Source: an uncultured Gammaproteobacteria bacterium
GTDB lineage: Bacteria; Pseudomonadota; Gammaproteobacteria; Arenicellales; CALHMG01
NCBI GenBank assembly: GCA_938034705.1
Contig: CALHMG010000168.1
Location: 1-38,764 of the forward strand
DNA: 38,764 nt
Direction of reading: 5' to 3'
Shown here: one piece after another, positions 7,214 to 17,251 of the stretch
Layout: every line of letters starts with the position of its first letter
Position numbering within the stretch: position 1 is the stretch's first letter
Program-made: the position numbers and the translations under genes
Notes under the pieces: model-generated
What the model saw: only the letters and a program-made list of their open reading frames with translations
What the model was told of the DNA's origin: nothing
Database searches by the model: none

Positions 7214-8946
7214 TCGAGGAGTTCCATTTTTTAAGACCCCTCTGGTTGCTGGCTCTGCCCGTGATCCTTGTACTGGTTTTCTACCTGCACCGCGTTCAGG
7301 GGAGGGGTTCGGACTGGAGTCAGGTTATTGAGCCTGAGCTGCTCGAGGCCTTGACCTATACGAACAGCTCGTCAAGGCGCTGGTGGATAGATCTGCTCAT
7401 CGCGGCGATGGTTTTCGCGGTCATTGCTCTCGCAGGTCCCAGCCTCAAGAAAGACACGCGGCCCGTGTTCAGGAAAGCGGATGCCCGAATTATTCTGTTT
7501 GATATTTCCAGATCGATGAACGCCGCTGATATTGCGCCAACGCGTCTCGTGCGAGCGCGTTCGGCGGTTGCCAGAATTCTGGAGGAGTCACAGGGTCATC
7601 GTACCGGGCTGATCGCCTACGCTGGCGACGCGTGGCTCATGGCGCCGTTGACGCGTGACGGACGTACGTTGAAGACGATGCTGAACGTGCTCGAAACCAA
7701 CGTTGCGCCAGTCCAGGGGAGTCGTCCGGACAGGGCGTTGCTGCTGGCTGAAAAGATCATCACGCGTTCGAGCGCCAAGAATGTCGAAATCATTGTGTTG
7801 ACAGACGGGTTCAAGGGATCACGTCCGGCCGAGCTGGCAACGTCGTTACGCGCACGAGGGCACCGGATCTCGGTTTTGGCGGCGGGCACGACGCAGGGTG
7901 CAACGATTCCGGCGTCCGGAGGCAAGGTCGTCCGCGACTTCAACAAGGAGGTTGTCGTTGCCCGTACCGACATGACACTGCTGGGAGAGCTTGCGGCGGC
8001 TGGTGGCGGAACCCTGCGAAGTCTTGAGGAGCCGATTGATTCGTTAACGTCCTGGCTTGAGTCGATGAAGCTTGCGGTGCAGGCCGACGACGACATCAAC
8101 GCTGCCGAAAGAGACGAGGTCATTACCTGGCGCGATGACGGACCCTGGCTGATCTTGCCGCTGCTTTTGCTTGCGTCCCTGGCTTTCAGGCGCGGCTGGC
8201 TAATGCTGCTGCCTCTGGTGATGGTTTGCAACTTTCTGTTGCCCGCACCCGTTGCGTACGCAGGCTTTCTCGATCTGTTTATTCGCAAGGACCAGAGGAC
8301 GGCAGCTGCGATTGAGCGGGGAGACTTTGAATCCGCTCTCGAAAGCGCACCCGATTCTGCATGGTCCGGAACCGTGAGCTACAGACGCGGAGACTTTGCC
8401 AGCGCCGCGTTGTTTTACTCTGACGATAACTCCGCCGACGGTCACTACAATCGTGGCAATGCGCTGGCGATGTTGGGCAAATACGAAGAGGCGCTCGATG
8501 CCTATAAGGCCGCGCTGGATCGCTACCCTGATCACGAGGACGCTACCTTCAATTTTGGGATCGTGCGCAAATTGCTGGAAGAGCAAGAACAGGAGCGCAA
8601 CAAAAACAACGCCGAAGTCATGTTCGATGACGCGGACGGATCCGGCTCAGAGGCAGAGGGCGTCAGCCCGGGCGCCACGGTAGAAAACGAGTCCGAGCCG
8701 GATGAGAGCGAGTCTGATGTATTGCCCGGCGATGCCAGGGTTGAGGCACTGGGCGACAACGAGATATCCGAAGAAGGCACGCCGGTGGCCCCGCAGTACA
8801 CCGAGGAAGAACTGCTGTCGCCTCAGGAAGTGATCATCTGGCTTGATCGTGTACCCGATGACCCGTCGGGTCTGATTCGTCGCAAGTTTGCGATCGAACA
8901 AAGTCAACGCCGCCGCCAGACATCGGATCGCGGTCAGTCCTGGTAG
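7210..8946 (+). CDS. VWA-TPR membrane protein (BatB/BatC fusion type)
   Basis: The 578-residue protein begins with two membrane helices (about 9-27 and 58-76), followed by a VWA domain with MIDAS DISRS (D98-S102). A third hydrophobic region (about 311-350) comes before a TPR segment (HYNRGNALAMLGKYEEALDA) and a Glu/Asp/Ser-rich tail of about 80 residues ending in a basic QSQRRRQ stretch. In many genomes the VWA part (BatB) and the TPR part (BatC) are separate genes. The GTG start overlaps the preceding stop as GTGA. The last 13 bases overlap the convergent mnmC gene. A BatD-type gene, usual at the end of such operons, is absent here. Confidence 0.92.
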   Translation: MIEEFHFLRPLWLLALPVILVLVFYLHRVQGRGSDWSQVIEPELLEALTYTNSSSRRWWIDLLIAAMVFAVIALAGPSLKKDTRPVFRKADARIILFDISRSMNAADIAPTRLVRARSAVARILEESQGHRTGLIAYAGDAWLMAPLTRDGRTLKTMLNVLETNVAPVQGSRPDRALLLAEKIITRSSAKNVEIIVLTDGFKGSRPAELATSLRARGHRISVLAAGTTQGATIPASGGKVVRDFNKEVVVARTDMTLLGELAAAGGGTLRSLEEPIDSLTSWLESMKLAVQADDDINAAERDEVITWRDDGPWLILPLLLLASLAFRRGWLMLLPLVMVCNFLLPAPVAYAGFLDLFIRKDQRTAAAIERGDFESALESAPDSAWSGTVSYRRGDFASAALFYSDDNSADGHYNRGNALAMLGKYEEALDAYKAALDRYPDHEDATFNFGIVRKLLEEQEQERNKNNAEVMFDDADGSGSEAEGVSPGATVENESEPDESESDVLPGDARVEALGDNEISEEGTPVAPQYTEEELLSPQEVIIWLDRVPDDPSGLIRRKFAIEQSQRRRQTSDRGQSW

Positions 8947-10916
8947 GCGGGCCCCCTTTTGAGGTCACGGATGACAAATCGTGCGGGGTGCAGAGCATGG
9001 ACCAGCCTGGCGGGAACCGGCAGCGGGTTACCTGCGAGCATGGCGGCAATGATCTCGCCACTGATAACTGCGGTAGACGTTCCGCGGGCGCCATGCCCCA
9101 GACTCACATATAACCCGTCCCGGTAGACAGGTGTCGGCGCGGGGCCAGGGGCGCCACCGCGAGTCCAGGGTCTGTAGGTGTCCGCATACCAGTCGAGGTT
9201 CGGAACGCTGCCCACCACGGGCAGTCGATCGTGACTTGCGCGACGCCAACCGACCCAGCCGGTCGGGGGCGCCTGGTCGAGTTCGGCGCCGATCTGCGGA
9301 AGCAGGTTGCGCAGTCGATCACGATTGATGGAGTGGGCCGCTTGGGTAGTGGCGGCGTCTTCGTTGTCGTCATCGAAGGTTGCACCGGTGACGTGATACC
9401 CGTCCACGCCAGCTCGTGTCAGATAACCCTTGAAGCAGATCAGTCGCTGTTGATTGTCCAGCGCCGCACAGTGAGGAATGACGTCGACCTGCCCGCGAAC
9501 GCGATTGATTCTGAAATCACCAAAGCCCTGGGACAGAGAATCAGCGCCGCCGGTGCAAAGAACAACGGCGTCATAGCGTTCGCCGTTGACGCTCCAGCCA
9601 CCCGCTGGCGACGGTTCCAGCGTCTGCACCGATGTGTTGTATCGGGTGTCAATGTCTCCCAGCAGGTTTTCGCAAAGGAGCCTTGGGCTGATGCATCCGC
9701 CAAGATCGCTGACAAGCCCCGGGCTCTGAACGGCTACGCCAGTTGCGGCTTTTGCCGCATCAACATCAACGAAGCGGACATCAAGGCCCGCGTGATCGAG
9801 GCGCTGGGCAATTGAAGACAGGCGCTCGACGCGGTCTTCGCGATCGGCAGCAAAGTAAAATCCACACTCGTCTACCCAGTTGCTTTCGCGCAGGCCGTGA
9901 CGGTCGAGCGCGTTGAGCGTAGCGAGGTGGCCGTGCAGCATCAGCTGAGAGCGCAAATTGAAGTCGACGGTAAAATGGGGGTGCCAGCCTGCGTGAGGTA
10001 CGGCTGACGTTTGCCCGGCAGCGTCGGTGCCGGCTTCATAGACCACCACCTCGATATTCTGGTCGCTTGCCGCGCGAGCGACCGCGGCGCCGGCAAGGCC
10101 GGCTCCAACCACCGCGATTTTCTGTGGCTTTGGTGATGCGGGTTGGGCAAACCACGGTTCGCGCATTCTTGGTTCCGAGCCCGGTTCGGTGCTGCGCCGT
10201 GCGATGGTCATGTCGCGTTTTGAACCAAATCCCGGCACCCGATTGACCGTGAAGCCGGCTTTTTCGAGGCCACGCCGAACGACACCCGCGGCGGTGAATG
10301 TTGCCGCGGTCGCCCCGGGCTTGAGCAGTCGGGCCAGACTTTCAAAAACCGAATAGCTCCACATGTCGGGATTACGCGCGGGTGCGAAACCATCGAGATA
10401 AAGAACATCGAAACTCTGTTCGGGGACAACAAGCTGTTCGAGAGACGTTTTGATGTCGTCAAACAAAAGCGTCAGCTCGACGTCGCCAAAATCGATTCGG
10501 TAGTGACCGGCAAGTCGCGGTGGAAAATTTGCGACGAGATGATCGATCCCGGCAAGCTGATCCCGCCAGGGTGCTAACGCGCGATCGATGTCGCCTTTGT
10601 TCAGCGGTCTGGATTCGACTGACATGAAGCGCAGGCGTTCCGGTCGATTTTCTCCGGGTGTCTGTCGCCAGAGTTCAAGGGTGGCAAGAAAATTCAGACC
10701 GGTGCCAAAGCCCGTTTCAAAGATGCAAAAGGTGTTGGCTTGCGATTGCCTGGCCATTTCTTCGGCGAGTTGGGTGCCGTTGATAAAAACGTGACGGGTT
10801 TCTTCGAGCCCGTCGTCTTTGGAGTAGTACGGGTCATCAAATTCGCCGGACACGGGGAGACTGTCGCGCCACTGAAGGTCCGGCGCATCCAGAAACGGAT
10901 GTGCAGTTTGATTCAA
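8934..10916 (-). CDS. mnmC: Bifunctional tRNA mnm5s2U34 biosynthesis protein MnmC
   Basis: The 660-residue protein matches the fused gammaproteobacterial MnmC. An N-terminal methyltransferase (MnmD part, about 1-235) has [18 protein letters not shown] as SAM motif I and [19 protein letters not shown]-terminal FAD oxidoreductase starts at about 265 with [17 protein letters not shown] and ends with [16 protein letters not shown]. It removes the carboxymethyl group from cmnm5(s2)U34 and then methylates nm5(s2)U34 in the tRNA wobble base. The TTG start overlaps the glpK stop as TTGA, so the two are probably co-translated. The C-terminal residues overlap the end of the opposite-strand VWA-TPR gene. 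Confidence 0.95.
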   Translation of the reverse strand: MNQTAHPFLDAPDLQWRDSLPVSGEFDDPYYSKDDGLEETRHVFINGTQLAEEMARQSQANTFCIFETGFGTGLNFLATLELWRQTPGENRPERLRFMSVESRPLNKGDIDRALAPWRDQLAGIDHLVANFPPRLAGHYRIDFGDVELTLLFDDIKTSLEQLVVPEQSFDVLYLDGFAPARNPDMWSYSVFESLARLLKPGATAATFTAAGVVRRGLEKAGFTVNRVPGFGSKRDMTIARRSTEPGSEPRMREPWFAQPASPKPQKIAVVGAGLAGAAVARAASDQNIEVVVYEAGTDAAGQTSAVPHAGWHPHFTVDFNLRSQLMLHGHLATLNALDRHGLRESNWVDECGFYFAADREDRVERLSSIAQRLDHAGLDVRFVDVDAAKAATGVAVQSPGLVSDLGGCISPRLLCENLLGDIDTRYNTSVQTLEPSPAGGWSVNGERYDAVVLCTGGADSLSQGFGDFRINRVRGQVDVIPHCAALDNQQRLICFKGYLTRAGVDGYHVTGATFDDDNEDAATTQAAHSINRDRLRNLLPQIGAELDQAPPTGWVGWRRASHDRLPVVGSVPNLDWYADTYRPWTRGGAPGPAPTPVYRDGLYVSLGHGARGTSTAVISGEIIAAMLAGNPLPVPARLVHALHPARFVIRDLKRGPAYQD

Positions 10917-12397
10917 CTTGATGACGACGCGCTAAACGCCCGGGTACTTGCGACCGCCCGATTCCAGCCGTCGATCATTTGCGCGCGGGTCCGGGAGTCG
11001 AGGGTGGGCTTCGCCACCCGGTCGCTTTGCCACCCGCTCGCGAGTTCGTCGATCGACGCGAAGACGCCGCTACCAAGGCCTGCCAGGCAGGCGGCACCAA
11101 GCGCCGTGGTCTCGATGACTCGAGGTCGCTCCACGCTGCAGTCGCAGATATCGGCGAGACGATTCAGAACCCAGTCATTCGCAACCATCCCACCGTCCAC
11201 GCGTAACGTTCTGGGCTTGATGCCGTCCTTGTCCATGGCGCCGAGCAAATCGTTGGTTTGATAGCAAACTGAATCCAGCGCGGCTCGTGCAAAAGTGGCG
11301 GGGCCGGAATCTCGTGTCAGCCCAAAGAGCGCGCCGCGCGCATGGGGGTCCCAGTGCGGGGCACCCAGGCCGGTGAATGCCGGCACCAGATAGACACCGT
11401 CCTCACCGTCCAGAGAATCTGCCATCGCTTCTGTATCGGCAGCATTTTCTATAATCCCAAGACCGTCACGAAGCCACTGAACCGCGGCGCCGGCGATAAA
11501 GATCGAGCCCTCAAGGGCGTAGGTTGTTACGCCGCCGAGACGGTAACCTACCGTGGACAACAGCCTATGGCTTGATCGCTTGAGCTCAGTGCCGGTGTTG
11601 ATGATCGCAAAACAACCGGTTCCATAGGTGCTCTTCATCATGCCGGGTTCAAAACACAGTTGTCCGACCAAAGCGGCCTGTTGATCACCGGCGATACCGG
11701 TTACAGGGATCTGTGCGCCAATCGCTTCGGTTGTTGTGGTGCCGTAGTTCGCCACACAGTCTCGAACCTCGGGCAGTAGTGACTGCGGGATGTTGAGCAT
11801 CCCGAGCAATTCATCGTCCCACTGCTGCGTTTCAATATTAAAAAGCATGGTTCGCGAGGCGTTTGTCGCGTCCGTTGCGTGCTGCTGGCCACCGGTGAGA
11901 TGCCACAACACAAAGCTGTCGACGGTGCCGAACGCAAGCTCGCCACGTTCTGCCCGGGCGCGGACGCCTGATACGTTGTCGAGAATCCACGCGAGCTTGG
12001 TGCCCGAGAAATAGGGGTCAAGCAGCAGACCGGTCTTGTGGGTAACCGTCGCTTCATGGCCCGCGTCTTTGAGGGCAGCGCAGGCCGCAGCCGTGCGTCG
12101 ATCCTGCCAGACAATGGCGTTGTAGACAGGTTCACCGGTTTTTCGATCCCAGACCAGGGTTGTCTCTCGCTGGTTTGTGATGCCGATGGCTACGGGTTGT
12201 TCTGACGCCTGGCCCAGCACTTCGCGACACACGGCTGAAGTCGTTTTCCAGATCGATGAAGGATCATGTTCGACCCAGCCGTCATCAGGATAAATCTGTT
12301 CGAACTCCGATTGAGCAACATGCAGAATATCGCCGCTATCTGAAAAGATGATGGCACGAGAGCTGGTGGTGCCCTGATCAATCGCGAGTAAGGTCAT
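10913..12397 (-). CDS. glpK: Glycerol kinase
   Basis: This FGGY-family kinase has 494 residues from the ATG at 12397. The start was chosen because [16 protein letters not shown] is the canonical N-terminus; a longer frame up to 12526 adds unrelated residues. Recognisable glycerol-kinase segments are DQGTTSSR (phosphate loop), WVEHDP, NQRETT and WQDRRT near the substrate site, [31 protein letters not shown] and the ATP-site [10 protein letters not shown]. It phosphorylates glycerol to sn-glycerol-3-phosphate. No glpF or glpD is adjacent; instead it precedes mnmC with a 4-base overlap. The 252-base gap to the divergent hydrolase gene must hold both promoters, but I could not place a convincing -35/-10 pair in it. 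Confidence 0.95.
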   Translation of the reverse strand: MTLLAIDQGTTSSRAIIFSDSGDILHVAQSEFEQIYPDDGWVEHDPSSIWKTTSAVCREVLGQASEQPVAIGITNQRETTLVWDRKTGEPVYNAIVWQDRRTAAACAALKDAGHEATVTHKTGLLLDPYFSGTKLAWILDNVSGVRARAERGELAFGTVDSFVLWHLTGGQQHATDATNASRTMLFNIETQQWDDELLGMLNIPQSLLPEVRDCVANYGTTTTEAIGAQIPVTGIAGDQQAALVGQLCFEPGMMKSTYGTGCFAIINTGTELKRSSHRLLSTVGYRLGGVTTYALEGSIFIAGAAVQWLRDGLGIIENAADTEAMADSLDGEDGVYLVPAFTGLGAPHWDPHARGALFGLTRDSGPATFARAALDSVCYQTNDLLGAMDKDGIKPRTLRVDGGMVANDWVLNRLADICDCSVERPRVIETTALGAACLAGLGSGVFASIDELASGWQSDRVAKPTLDSRTRAQMIDGWNRAVASTRAFSASSSS

Positions 12398-12649
12398 GAC
12401 ATGGTCGATATGGCCTGAGGATGACAGATAGTAACAAACCGGCAGGTTCAACTTGTGCTGAGAAGATTTTTCACCGGCGCGTCGATGGCGGAATAACGGG
12501 ATACTCCGGTCGACTATTGACGACAAACAGCGCCGAAAGCACGGTAGCTGTCGATCAATCGACGCATCGCGCGCGGTGATCGGCTAAAGTGACGGTATAG
12601 AGGCGCCATGGAAGGCATGGGTCGCCGAATGAGATATTAAGGCTCCTCA

Positions 12650-13531
12650 ATGATTCCTCCTGTTGCAGCCCTGGACGATTGGCTTGCGGAAAACGAACAG
12701 CGTCTTGGCGTTCGAGATGGCGTCGACAAAATCGTCAGGTGGCGCAGAAAAGAACAGCCCGACGTGGCGCGTTTGTCGGTGGTCTATATCCATGGCTATA
12801 CCGCATCTCGTCAGGAAACCGCGCCTCTGAGCGACAATATCGCCAGGGTTCTCGACGCGAACCTGCACTACACGCGGCTCAAGGGCCACGGTCTTGCCGG
12901 GCTCGATCTTCTTGATGCGACGCTGGCTGACTGGATGTCCGATGTTCGCCAGGCACTGGACGTCGGCAAGCGCATCGGAGAACGGCAGATCATTGTCGCT
13001 TCTTCAACGGGCGCAACGCTGGCGGCTCTTGCCGCTGCAAGAAACGTGCTGCCAGATTCTCTGATGGCGATGATTTTTCTGTCACCGAACTATGGACCTG
13101 CAGACAGGCGAGCAGAATTTATTACGCTGCCAGCGGGGCGGGCACTGGGGCGAATGCTCGTTGGCGAGTGGCGCGGTGAAGAGCCAGAAAACCCCCTGCA
13201 GAAAAAATACTGGACTGTGCCATCGCCCACCGATGCGCTGATTCCCATGATGGAGGGCGTGAAGGAGCTACGAGCCCTTCTCGAAACCGTGAGTATCCGA
13301 ATTCCAACGCTGACTTTTTATTCCCCACAAGATCAGGTGGTGCTGTCGGAGTTTGTAGAATCCACACAGGAACGATTTACTCACGAACTCAGTCGACTTG
13401 AGGTGGTTGAAAATCCGGGCGACGCATCGAACCACATACTGGCAGGCGACATCATGTCACCGAACACGACTGATAGTGTCTGCGACGAGGCGGTAAAATT
13501 TGTAAATCAGGTACTCGATCAAACGCGGTAA
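12650..13531 (+). CDS. Alpha/beta hydrolase
   Basis: The 293-residue protein has an alpha/beta-hydrolase core: VVYIHGYTASRQE (oxyanion region, 45-57), nucleophile elbow VASSTGAT with Ser119 (a variant of GxSxG with Ala first), a catalytic acid near FYSPQDQVV and His in DASNHIL. There is no signal peptide, so it is cytoplasmic. The N-terminal part (WLAENEQRLG, KIVRW) precedes the first strand. The substrate cannot be inferred; carboxylester or lipid hydrolysis is typical of the fold. The ATG follows a TAAGG motif about 9 bases upstream. It is divergent from glpK and 52 bases upstream of the dehydrogenase gene, with which it may be co-transcribed. Confidence 0.88.
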   Translation: MIPPVAALDDWLAENEQRLGVRDGVDKIVRWRRKEQPDVARLSVVYIHGYTASRQETAPLSDNIARVLDANLHYTRLKGHGLAGLDLLDATLADWMSDVRQALDVGKRIGERQIIVASSTGATLAALAAARNVLPDSLMAMIFLSPNYGPADRRAEFITLPAGRALGRMLVGEWRGEEPENPLQKKYWTVPSPTDALIPMMEGVKELRALLETVSIRIPTLTFYSPQDQVVLSEFVESTQERFTHELSRLEVVENPGDASNHILAGDIMSPNTTDSVCDEAVKFVNQVLDQTR

Positions 13532-13583
13532 GTTCCGGGACGACGACAGGGCGATTTCGGGACCAGCATCAGACAGGACACCC

Positions 13584-14552
13584 ATGAGACACATTATTGT
13601 TGTTCAAGGGGCAAAGGGCCCTGAAGAAGTGCCGGGGATCTCGGCCATTGCCGATCAGGCAGAACTGCGCTTCGCACCGGACGAGGCGGCGCTGCGAACG
13701 GCTCTGCCGGGCGCCGACGTTCTGCTTGGCTGGAACTTCAAGGCGGGTGGCCTGAAGAATGTCTGGGATCAGGCGCAACATCTCAAGTGGATCCACTGGT
13801 CTGGCGCTGGCGTCGACGCGGTGCTGTTCGACGAACTTCGAGACAGCGATATCACCCTCACCAACGTTCGCGGTGCTTTTGATCGACCGATGGCCGAATG
13901 GACGCTTGGACACGTGATCGGTTTCGCAAAAGGCACCTACGATACGTTTCGTCGACAGGGCGAACGAAGGTGGGAGCATCGAGAAACCGAAATGATTCAG
14001 GGCAAATCGGTGCTGATTGTTGGCGTCGGCTCGATTGGACGCGAATGCGCGCGGGTACTCGGTGCGATGGATATGATCATCAGCGGGGTTGGGCGAACCG
14101 CGAGAAAAGGCGATCCGGATTTTGGCGAAATCCATGCCGTGACAACGCTTTCAGCGCACTTGCCGGAAGCGGACTATGTGATTCTGATAACGCCACTCAC
14201 TGAAGACACGCGCGGATTGTTTGGAGCGGATGAATTTGCCGCGATGAAGAAAACCGCCCGGTTCATCAATATTGGCCGGGGTCCGCTGGTTGATGAGGCA
14301 GCACTGGTTGCGGCTCTTGAAAATGGCGAAATTGCGGGCGCCGCGCTGGACGTCTTCGTCACCGAGCCGCTGCCCGAAGACAGTCCGTTCTGGGACGCGC
14401 CCAACTGTATTGTGTCACCGCATATGTCCGGAGACTTTGTCGGTTTCGAGTCAACCATGACCGACATGTTCATTCGAAATCTGGCCCGGTATGAGCGTGG
14501 AGAAGAGCTGGTCAATGTCGTCGACAAGGCCGCCGGCTTTGTTGCGTCCTGA
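13584..14552 (+). CDS. D-2-hydroxyacid dehydrogenase (NAD(P)-dependent)
   Basis: The 322-residue protein belongs to the D-isomer-specific 2-hydroxyacid dehydrogenase family. The nucleotide-binding glycine motif is VGVGSIG (146-152), and the active-site residues are all present: R232 in NIGRGPLVDE, E261 in FVTEPLPED and H280 in VSPHMSG. The N-terminal substrate part carries HWSGAGVDAVLF. The family reduces 2-oxoacids such as glyoxylate, hydroxypyruvate or pyruvate derivatives to D-2-hydroxyacids, or runs in reverse; the substrate here is not evident. It converges on a second alpha/beta-hydrolase-fold gene with only 24 bases between stops. Confidence 0.92.
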   Translation: MRHIIVVQGAKGPEEVPGISAIADQAELRFAPDEAALRTALPGADVLLGWNFKAGGLKNVWDQAQHLKWIHWSGAGVDAVLFDELRDSDITLTNVRGAFDRPMAEWTLGHVIGFAKGTYDTFRRQGERRWEHRETEMIQGKSVLIVGVGSIGRECARVLGAMDMIISGVGRTARKGDPDFGEIHAVTTLSAHLPEADYVILITPLTEDTRGLFGADEFAAMKKTARFINIGRGPLVDEAALVAALENGEIAGAALDVFVTEPLPEDSPFWDAPNCIVSPHMSGDFVGFESTMTDMFIRNLARYERGEELVNVVDKAAGFVAS

Positions 14553-14576
14553 GTGGTGTCGAGGTTCGTACTCGGC

Positions 14577-15389
14577 TCAGGCGACTGCCTGAAGAAAGTC
14601 GAGCACAGTAGAATCGAAAAATGCCTTTTGTTCGCGCCCGGTGGGCACGTGACTGGCGTCTTCCATCATCACACTTTTTGCCCCGGGGATGTGTTCGACG
14701 ATTGGCAGGGTTAATCGCGGAGCCGTTATCTGGTCACGTCCCATGTGAATCACCAGCGTCGGCGCCTTGATTAAGTGGAGTCGGTCGATGCTGTGATGGG
14801 ACAGGCACGCATCAGTGATTCGATCATGTGCCTCAAAGCGATTCCTGATTTCGCGCCAGCCGCCGTTTGGGCCCAGCAGCTTGTCTTTTTTCTCGGCATA
14901 GAACCCGGCGCTGAAAGCCGTGAGCGTAACCAGTTGCTGAAACGCGGCAAACCCCATCTGCTCGTGGACGTCACGCCAGAGATTGAGCTGACTGGTGAGG
15001 TAGTCGTCGACAAAGCACCAGGCACCTGAGTTGACCAGACTGCGGGCGAGATCCGGTCTTTGAATCGCAACCTCCTGACAGATGCATGCGCCCATGCCGG
15101 CGATACCCACGAGGTGAACGTTGTTGAACTCCAGATGGTCGAGCAACCCGATCACGTCCGCGGCACGCAGCGCCATGGTCGATTTCTGTTCGAGGTTGTC
15201 GCCTGATGATGCAAGGCCTCGATGGTCGTAGATCAGCACACGGAAATTTTCAACGAGCCCGCGAGGGAGGTGGTGAACGTCGCCGTGGCAAAACGTGCCC
15301 CAGCCCGTCGTACAAAGGACTACAGGAGCGGCGTCATCACCATGTATTTCGTAGTACATGGAGTGACCATTGATTTGGGCACTTGGCAT
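14577..15389 (-). CDS. Alpha/beta-hydrolase-fold protein lacking the usual nucleophile
   Basis: The 270-residue protein follows the small hydrolase/lactonase pattern: CTTGWGTFCHG, YDHRGLASSGD, then strand 5 and the elbow VHLVGIAGMGACICQEVA. Related enzymes have VGxSMGG here; in this protein the Ser is absent and the segment carries an extra residue (G95-I-A-G-M-G100). The other triad partners remain: Asp in HMGRDQITAPR and His in DASHVP. It may be a non-hydrolytic fold member, or use another residue such as C102. The ATG at 15389 begins MPSAQINGHSMYYEIHG, a normal start for the fold. It is divergent from the SGNH hydrolase gene with 54 bases between the starts. Confidence 0.85.
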   Translation of the reverse strand: MPSAQINGHSMYYEIHGDDAAPVVLCTTGWGTFCHGDVHHLPRGLVENFRVLIYDHRGLASSGDNLEQKSTMALRAADVIGLLDHLEFNNVHLVGIAGMGACICQEVAIQRPDLARSLVNSGAWCFVDDYLTSQLNLWRDVHEQMGFAAFQQLVTLTAFSAGFYAEKKDKLLGPNGGWREIRNRFEAHDRITDACLSHHSIDRLHLIKAPTLVIHMGRDQITAPRLTLPIVEHIPGAKSVMMEDASHVPTGREQKAFFDSTVLDFLQAVA

Positions 15390-15443
15390 TACACAAGATT
15401 ACCTCGATTGAAATAACACGGACACCCGGTATGCTTCGGCCCG

Positions 15444-16376
15444 ATGAACAGTGTTCCAACACTTGAACAATTGCTCGATGGCTACGCCCGTGGCGAACTC
15501 GCCGACGCCGATCTGGCGAACTGGCTTGAGATTGACAGCCAGCGATCCGGCAGCTTCTCGCCCGAGTTCCGCGCAAAAGCCGAACTGGAGACGACGCGCA
15601 GCGGACGGGGCTTTAGCGACAGTCTGGTCACTTTACTGAATTCCGCGTCGCGACGACGTCGTCGAACGCTCTATGACCAGCGTACGCGAGACGGGTTCAG
15701 CGGGATTCGCGTCGTCAGCGAAGGGGATTCGTGGTTTCAGTTCCCGGTGCTTGTCAAAGACACTATCGATCATCTGATCGAAGATCAGGCGTTTGCTGTC
15801 CTGAGTCTCGGGGCCGCGGGTGACAAAATTGAATCGATGGTGCAGCGAGGGGAGCTTGTGCGCGAAGCCGCGCGCCGTAAGCCCGACGTGGTATTGATCT
15901 CGGCGGGAGGCAACGACGTTCTCGCCGATGGTGGTCTGGAACTGCGGCTGGTTTCCGGTGGCGCGTCCAGGGATCCGGATGACTGGATCAGCGTATTTTT
16001 CTACGAGACGCTGGACAGGGTTCTTGTTACGTACAGCAATCTGATTGATCGCGTGTTACGCGCCTGCGAGTCCACCCATATCATCGTTCATGGATACGAC
16101 TACGCTCGACCGCAGCCGGGAGGCACCTGGCTTGGATCCGGATTTCGTAACCTTGGCATTACCAATCGCGGACTGCAGGGCCAGATTGTCAAAACGATGC
16201 TGGACACCTTCAATCACGAGTTGCAGATGCTGGCATCGGTTTATCCACAGGTCTCGTACGTCGACGTGCGCAACACGGTCCGGGTCGGTCAGTGGTTTGA
16301 CGAGCTCCACCCTGACAGTCGCGGGTTTGAACGGGTCGCCGAAAAAATAAAGGCTGTCGCCATGGCGCAGACCTGA
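15444..16376 (+). CDS. SGNH/GDSL-type hydrolase
   Basis: The 310-residue protein has block I SEGDSWFQFP (catalytic Ser96), a GAAGDKI segment where the oxyanion Gly lies, block III ISAGGNDVL (Asn157) and block V FDELHPDSRGF with the Asp-x-x-His pair. The N-terminal about 85 residues form an extra region with a run of five arginines (about 70-74) and no signal peptide, so it is probably cytoplasmic, unlike many secreted GDSL esterases. Expected chemistry is ester or acetyl hydrolysis; the substrate is unknown. Its stop lies 6 bases from the stop of the convergent transporter gene. Confidence 0.88.
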   Translation: MNSVPTLEQLLDGYARGELADADLANWLEIDSQRSGSFSPEFRAKAELETTRSGRGFSDSLVTLLNSASRRRRRTLYDQRTRDGFSGIRVVSEGDSWFQFPVLVKDTIDHLIEDQAFAVLSLGAAGDKIESMVQRGELVREAARRKPDVVLISAGGNDVLADGGLELRLVSGGASRDPDDWISVFFYETLDRVLVTYSNLIDRVLRACESTHIIVHGYDYARPQPGGTWLGSGFRNLGITNRGLQGQIVKTMLDTFNHELQMLASVYPQVSYVDVRNTVRVGQWFDELHPDSRGFERVAEKIKAVAMAQT

Positions 16377-16382
16377 TGTCTG

Positions 16383-17225
16383 CTACGCCAGGCCAAAGAT
16401 CGCGACAGCCGTGACTGCGGCTCCCAGACCGACGATTTTTCGCCCGCCCGGTCTTTCCCCGAGAAACAAAATAGCGAGAGCCGCGGTTAAGACAAAACTC
16501 AGTTGCGCGATGGGTGCGACAACCACGGCATCGCCAAAGGTAAAGGCAGTCGCCAGCGCGACATAGCTGATGGATGTAAGAATTCCACACAGCACCGGAA
16601 TCCAGAAACGTCCACCGCGAAAGGTGAACGCCTCTTTGCGATAAAGCGCAAACGGGGCGGCCATGATGAATACACCCAGTGACTGGGCAAAAACCATGGC
16701 GCCCGGAGTTGCGCCGGCCGCGAGGGCGAGCTTGTACAGCAGACCGATGAGACCAAACAGCAGCATTGCACCAATCGCGTAACCAAGCGGGCGCACGGAG
16801 CCGATTGCCGCGCGAAGTCCGGGACCCATCAGGATAATCGCAACGGTTACCAGCACCACGGCGACAACGCGTGCGGTGGTCAGCGGTTCTCCCAGAAACA
16901 CGACCGTCAGCAGACCCGTGACGGCGAAATTCAGGCGAATCACGGGCACCAGCGCCGTCGCCTCGCCAGATTTCAGCGCGAGCAGTATGAAGAGAAAAGC
17001 GGTAAACGCCATGACGCCGTTCGCGAGTCCGTAAAGCAGTGCCGGCGAATATTCCAGTTCGCCAAGGGAGGCGCCGATGAGAAAAGCCGTTGCGATATAG
17101 GCAAGGTTCTGGATCAGCATGAACGGGCCGGGGGCGAGTCCATAACGCTGGCCAAACCGATACAGAAAATCACTGGTGCCGAGACAGGCGAGACAGATCA
17201 AAGCCAGGAGAATTTCAGGTGCCAT
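16383..17225 (-). CDS. EamA/DMT-family transporter
   Basis: The 280-residue protein consists almost entirely of about ten hydrophobic helices in two similar halves, the EamA drug/metabolite transporter layout. Features include an N-terminal helix beginning MAPEILLALICLACLG, a FLGEPLTTARVVAVVLV segment in half one and the matching ILFLGERPGGRKIVGLGA near the end. Such repeated (F)LGE motifs are characteristic. The substrate is unknown; family members export small metabolites or amino acids. It lies 26 bases downstream of the M20-like gene on the same strand and is likely co-transcribed with it. Confidence 0.9.
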   Translation of the reverse strand: MAPEILLALICLACLGTSDFLYRFGQRYGLAPGPFMLIQNLAYIATAFLIGASLGELEYSPALLYGLANGVMAFTAFLFILLALKSGEATALVPVIRLNFAVTGLLTVVFLGEPLTTARVVAVVLVTVAIILMGPGLRAAIGSVRPLGYAIGAMLLFGLIGLLYKLALAAGATPGAMVFAQSLGVFIMAAPFALYRKEAFTFRGGRFWIPVLCGILTSISYVALATAFTFGDAVVVAPIAQLSFVLTAALAILFLGERPGGRKIVGLGAAVTAVAIFGLA

Positions 17226-17251
17226 ACCTGAAGTGTCGCACAGTTCAGGGT

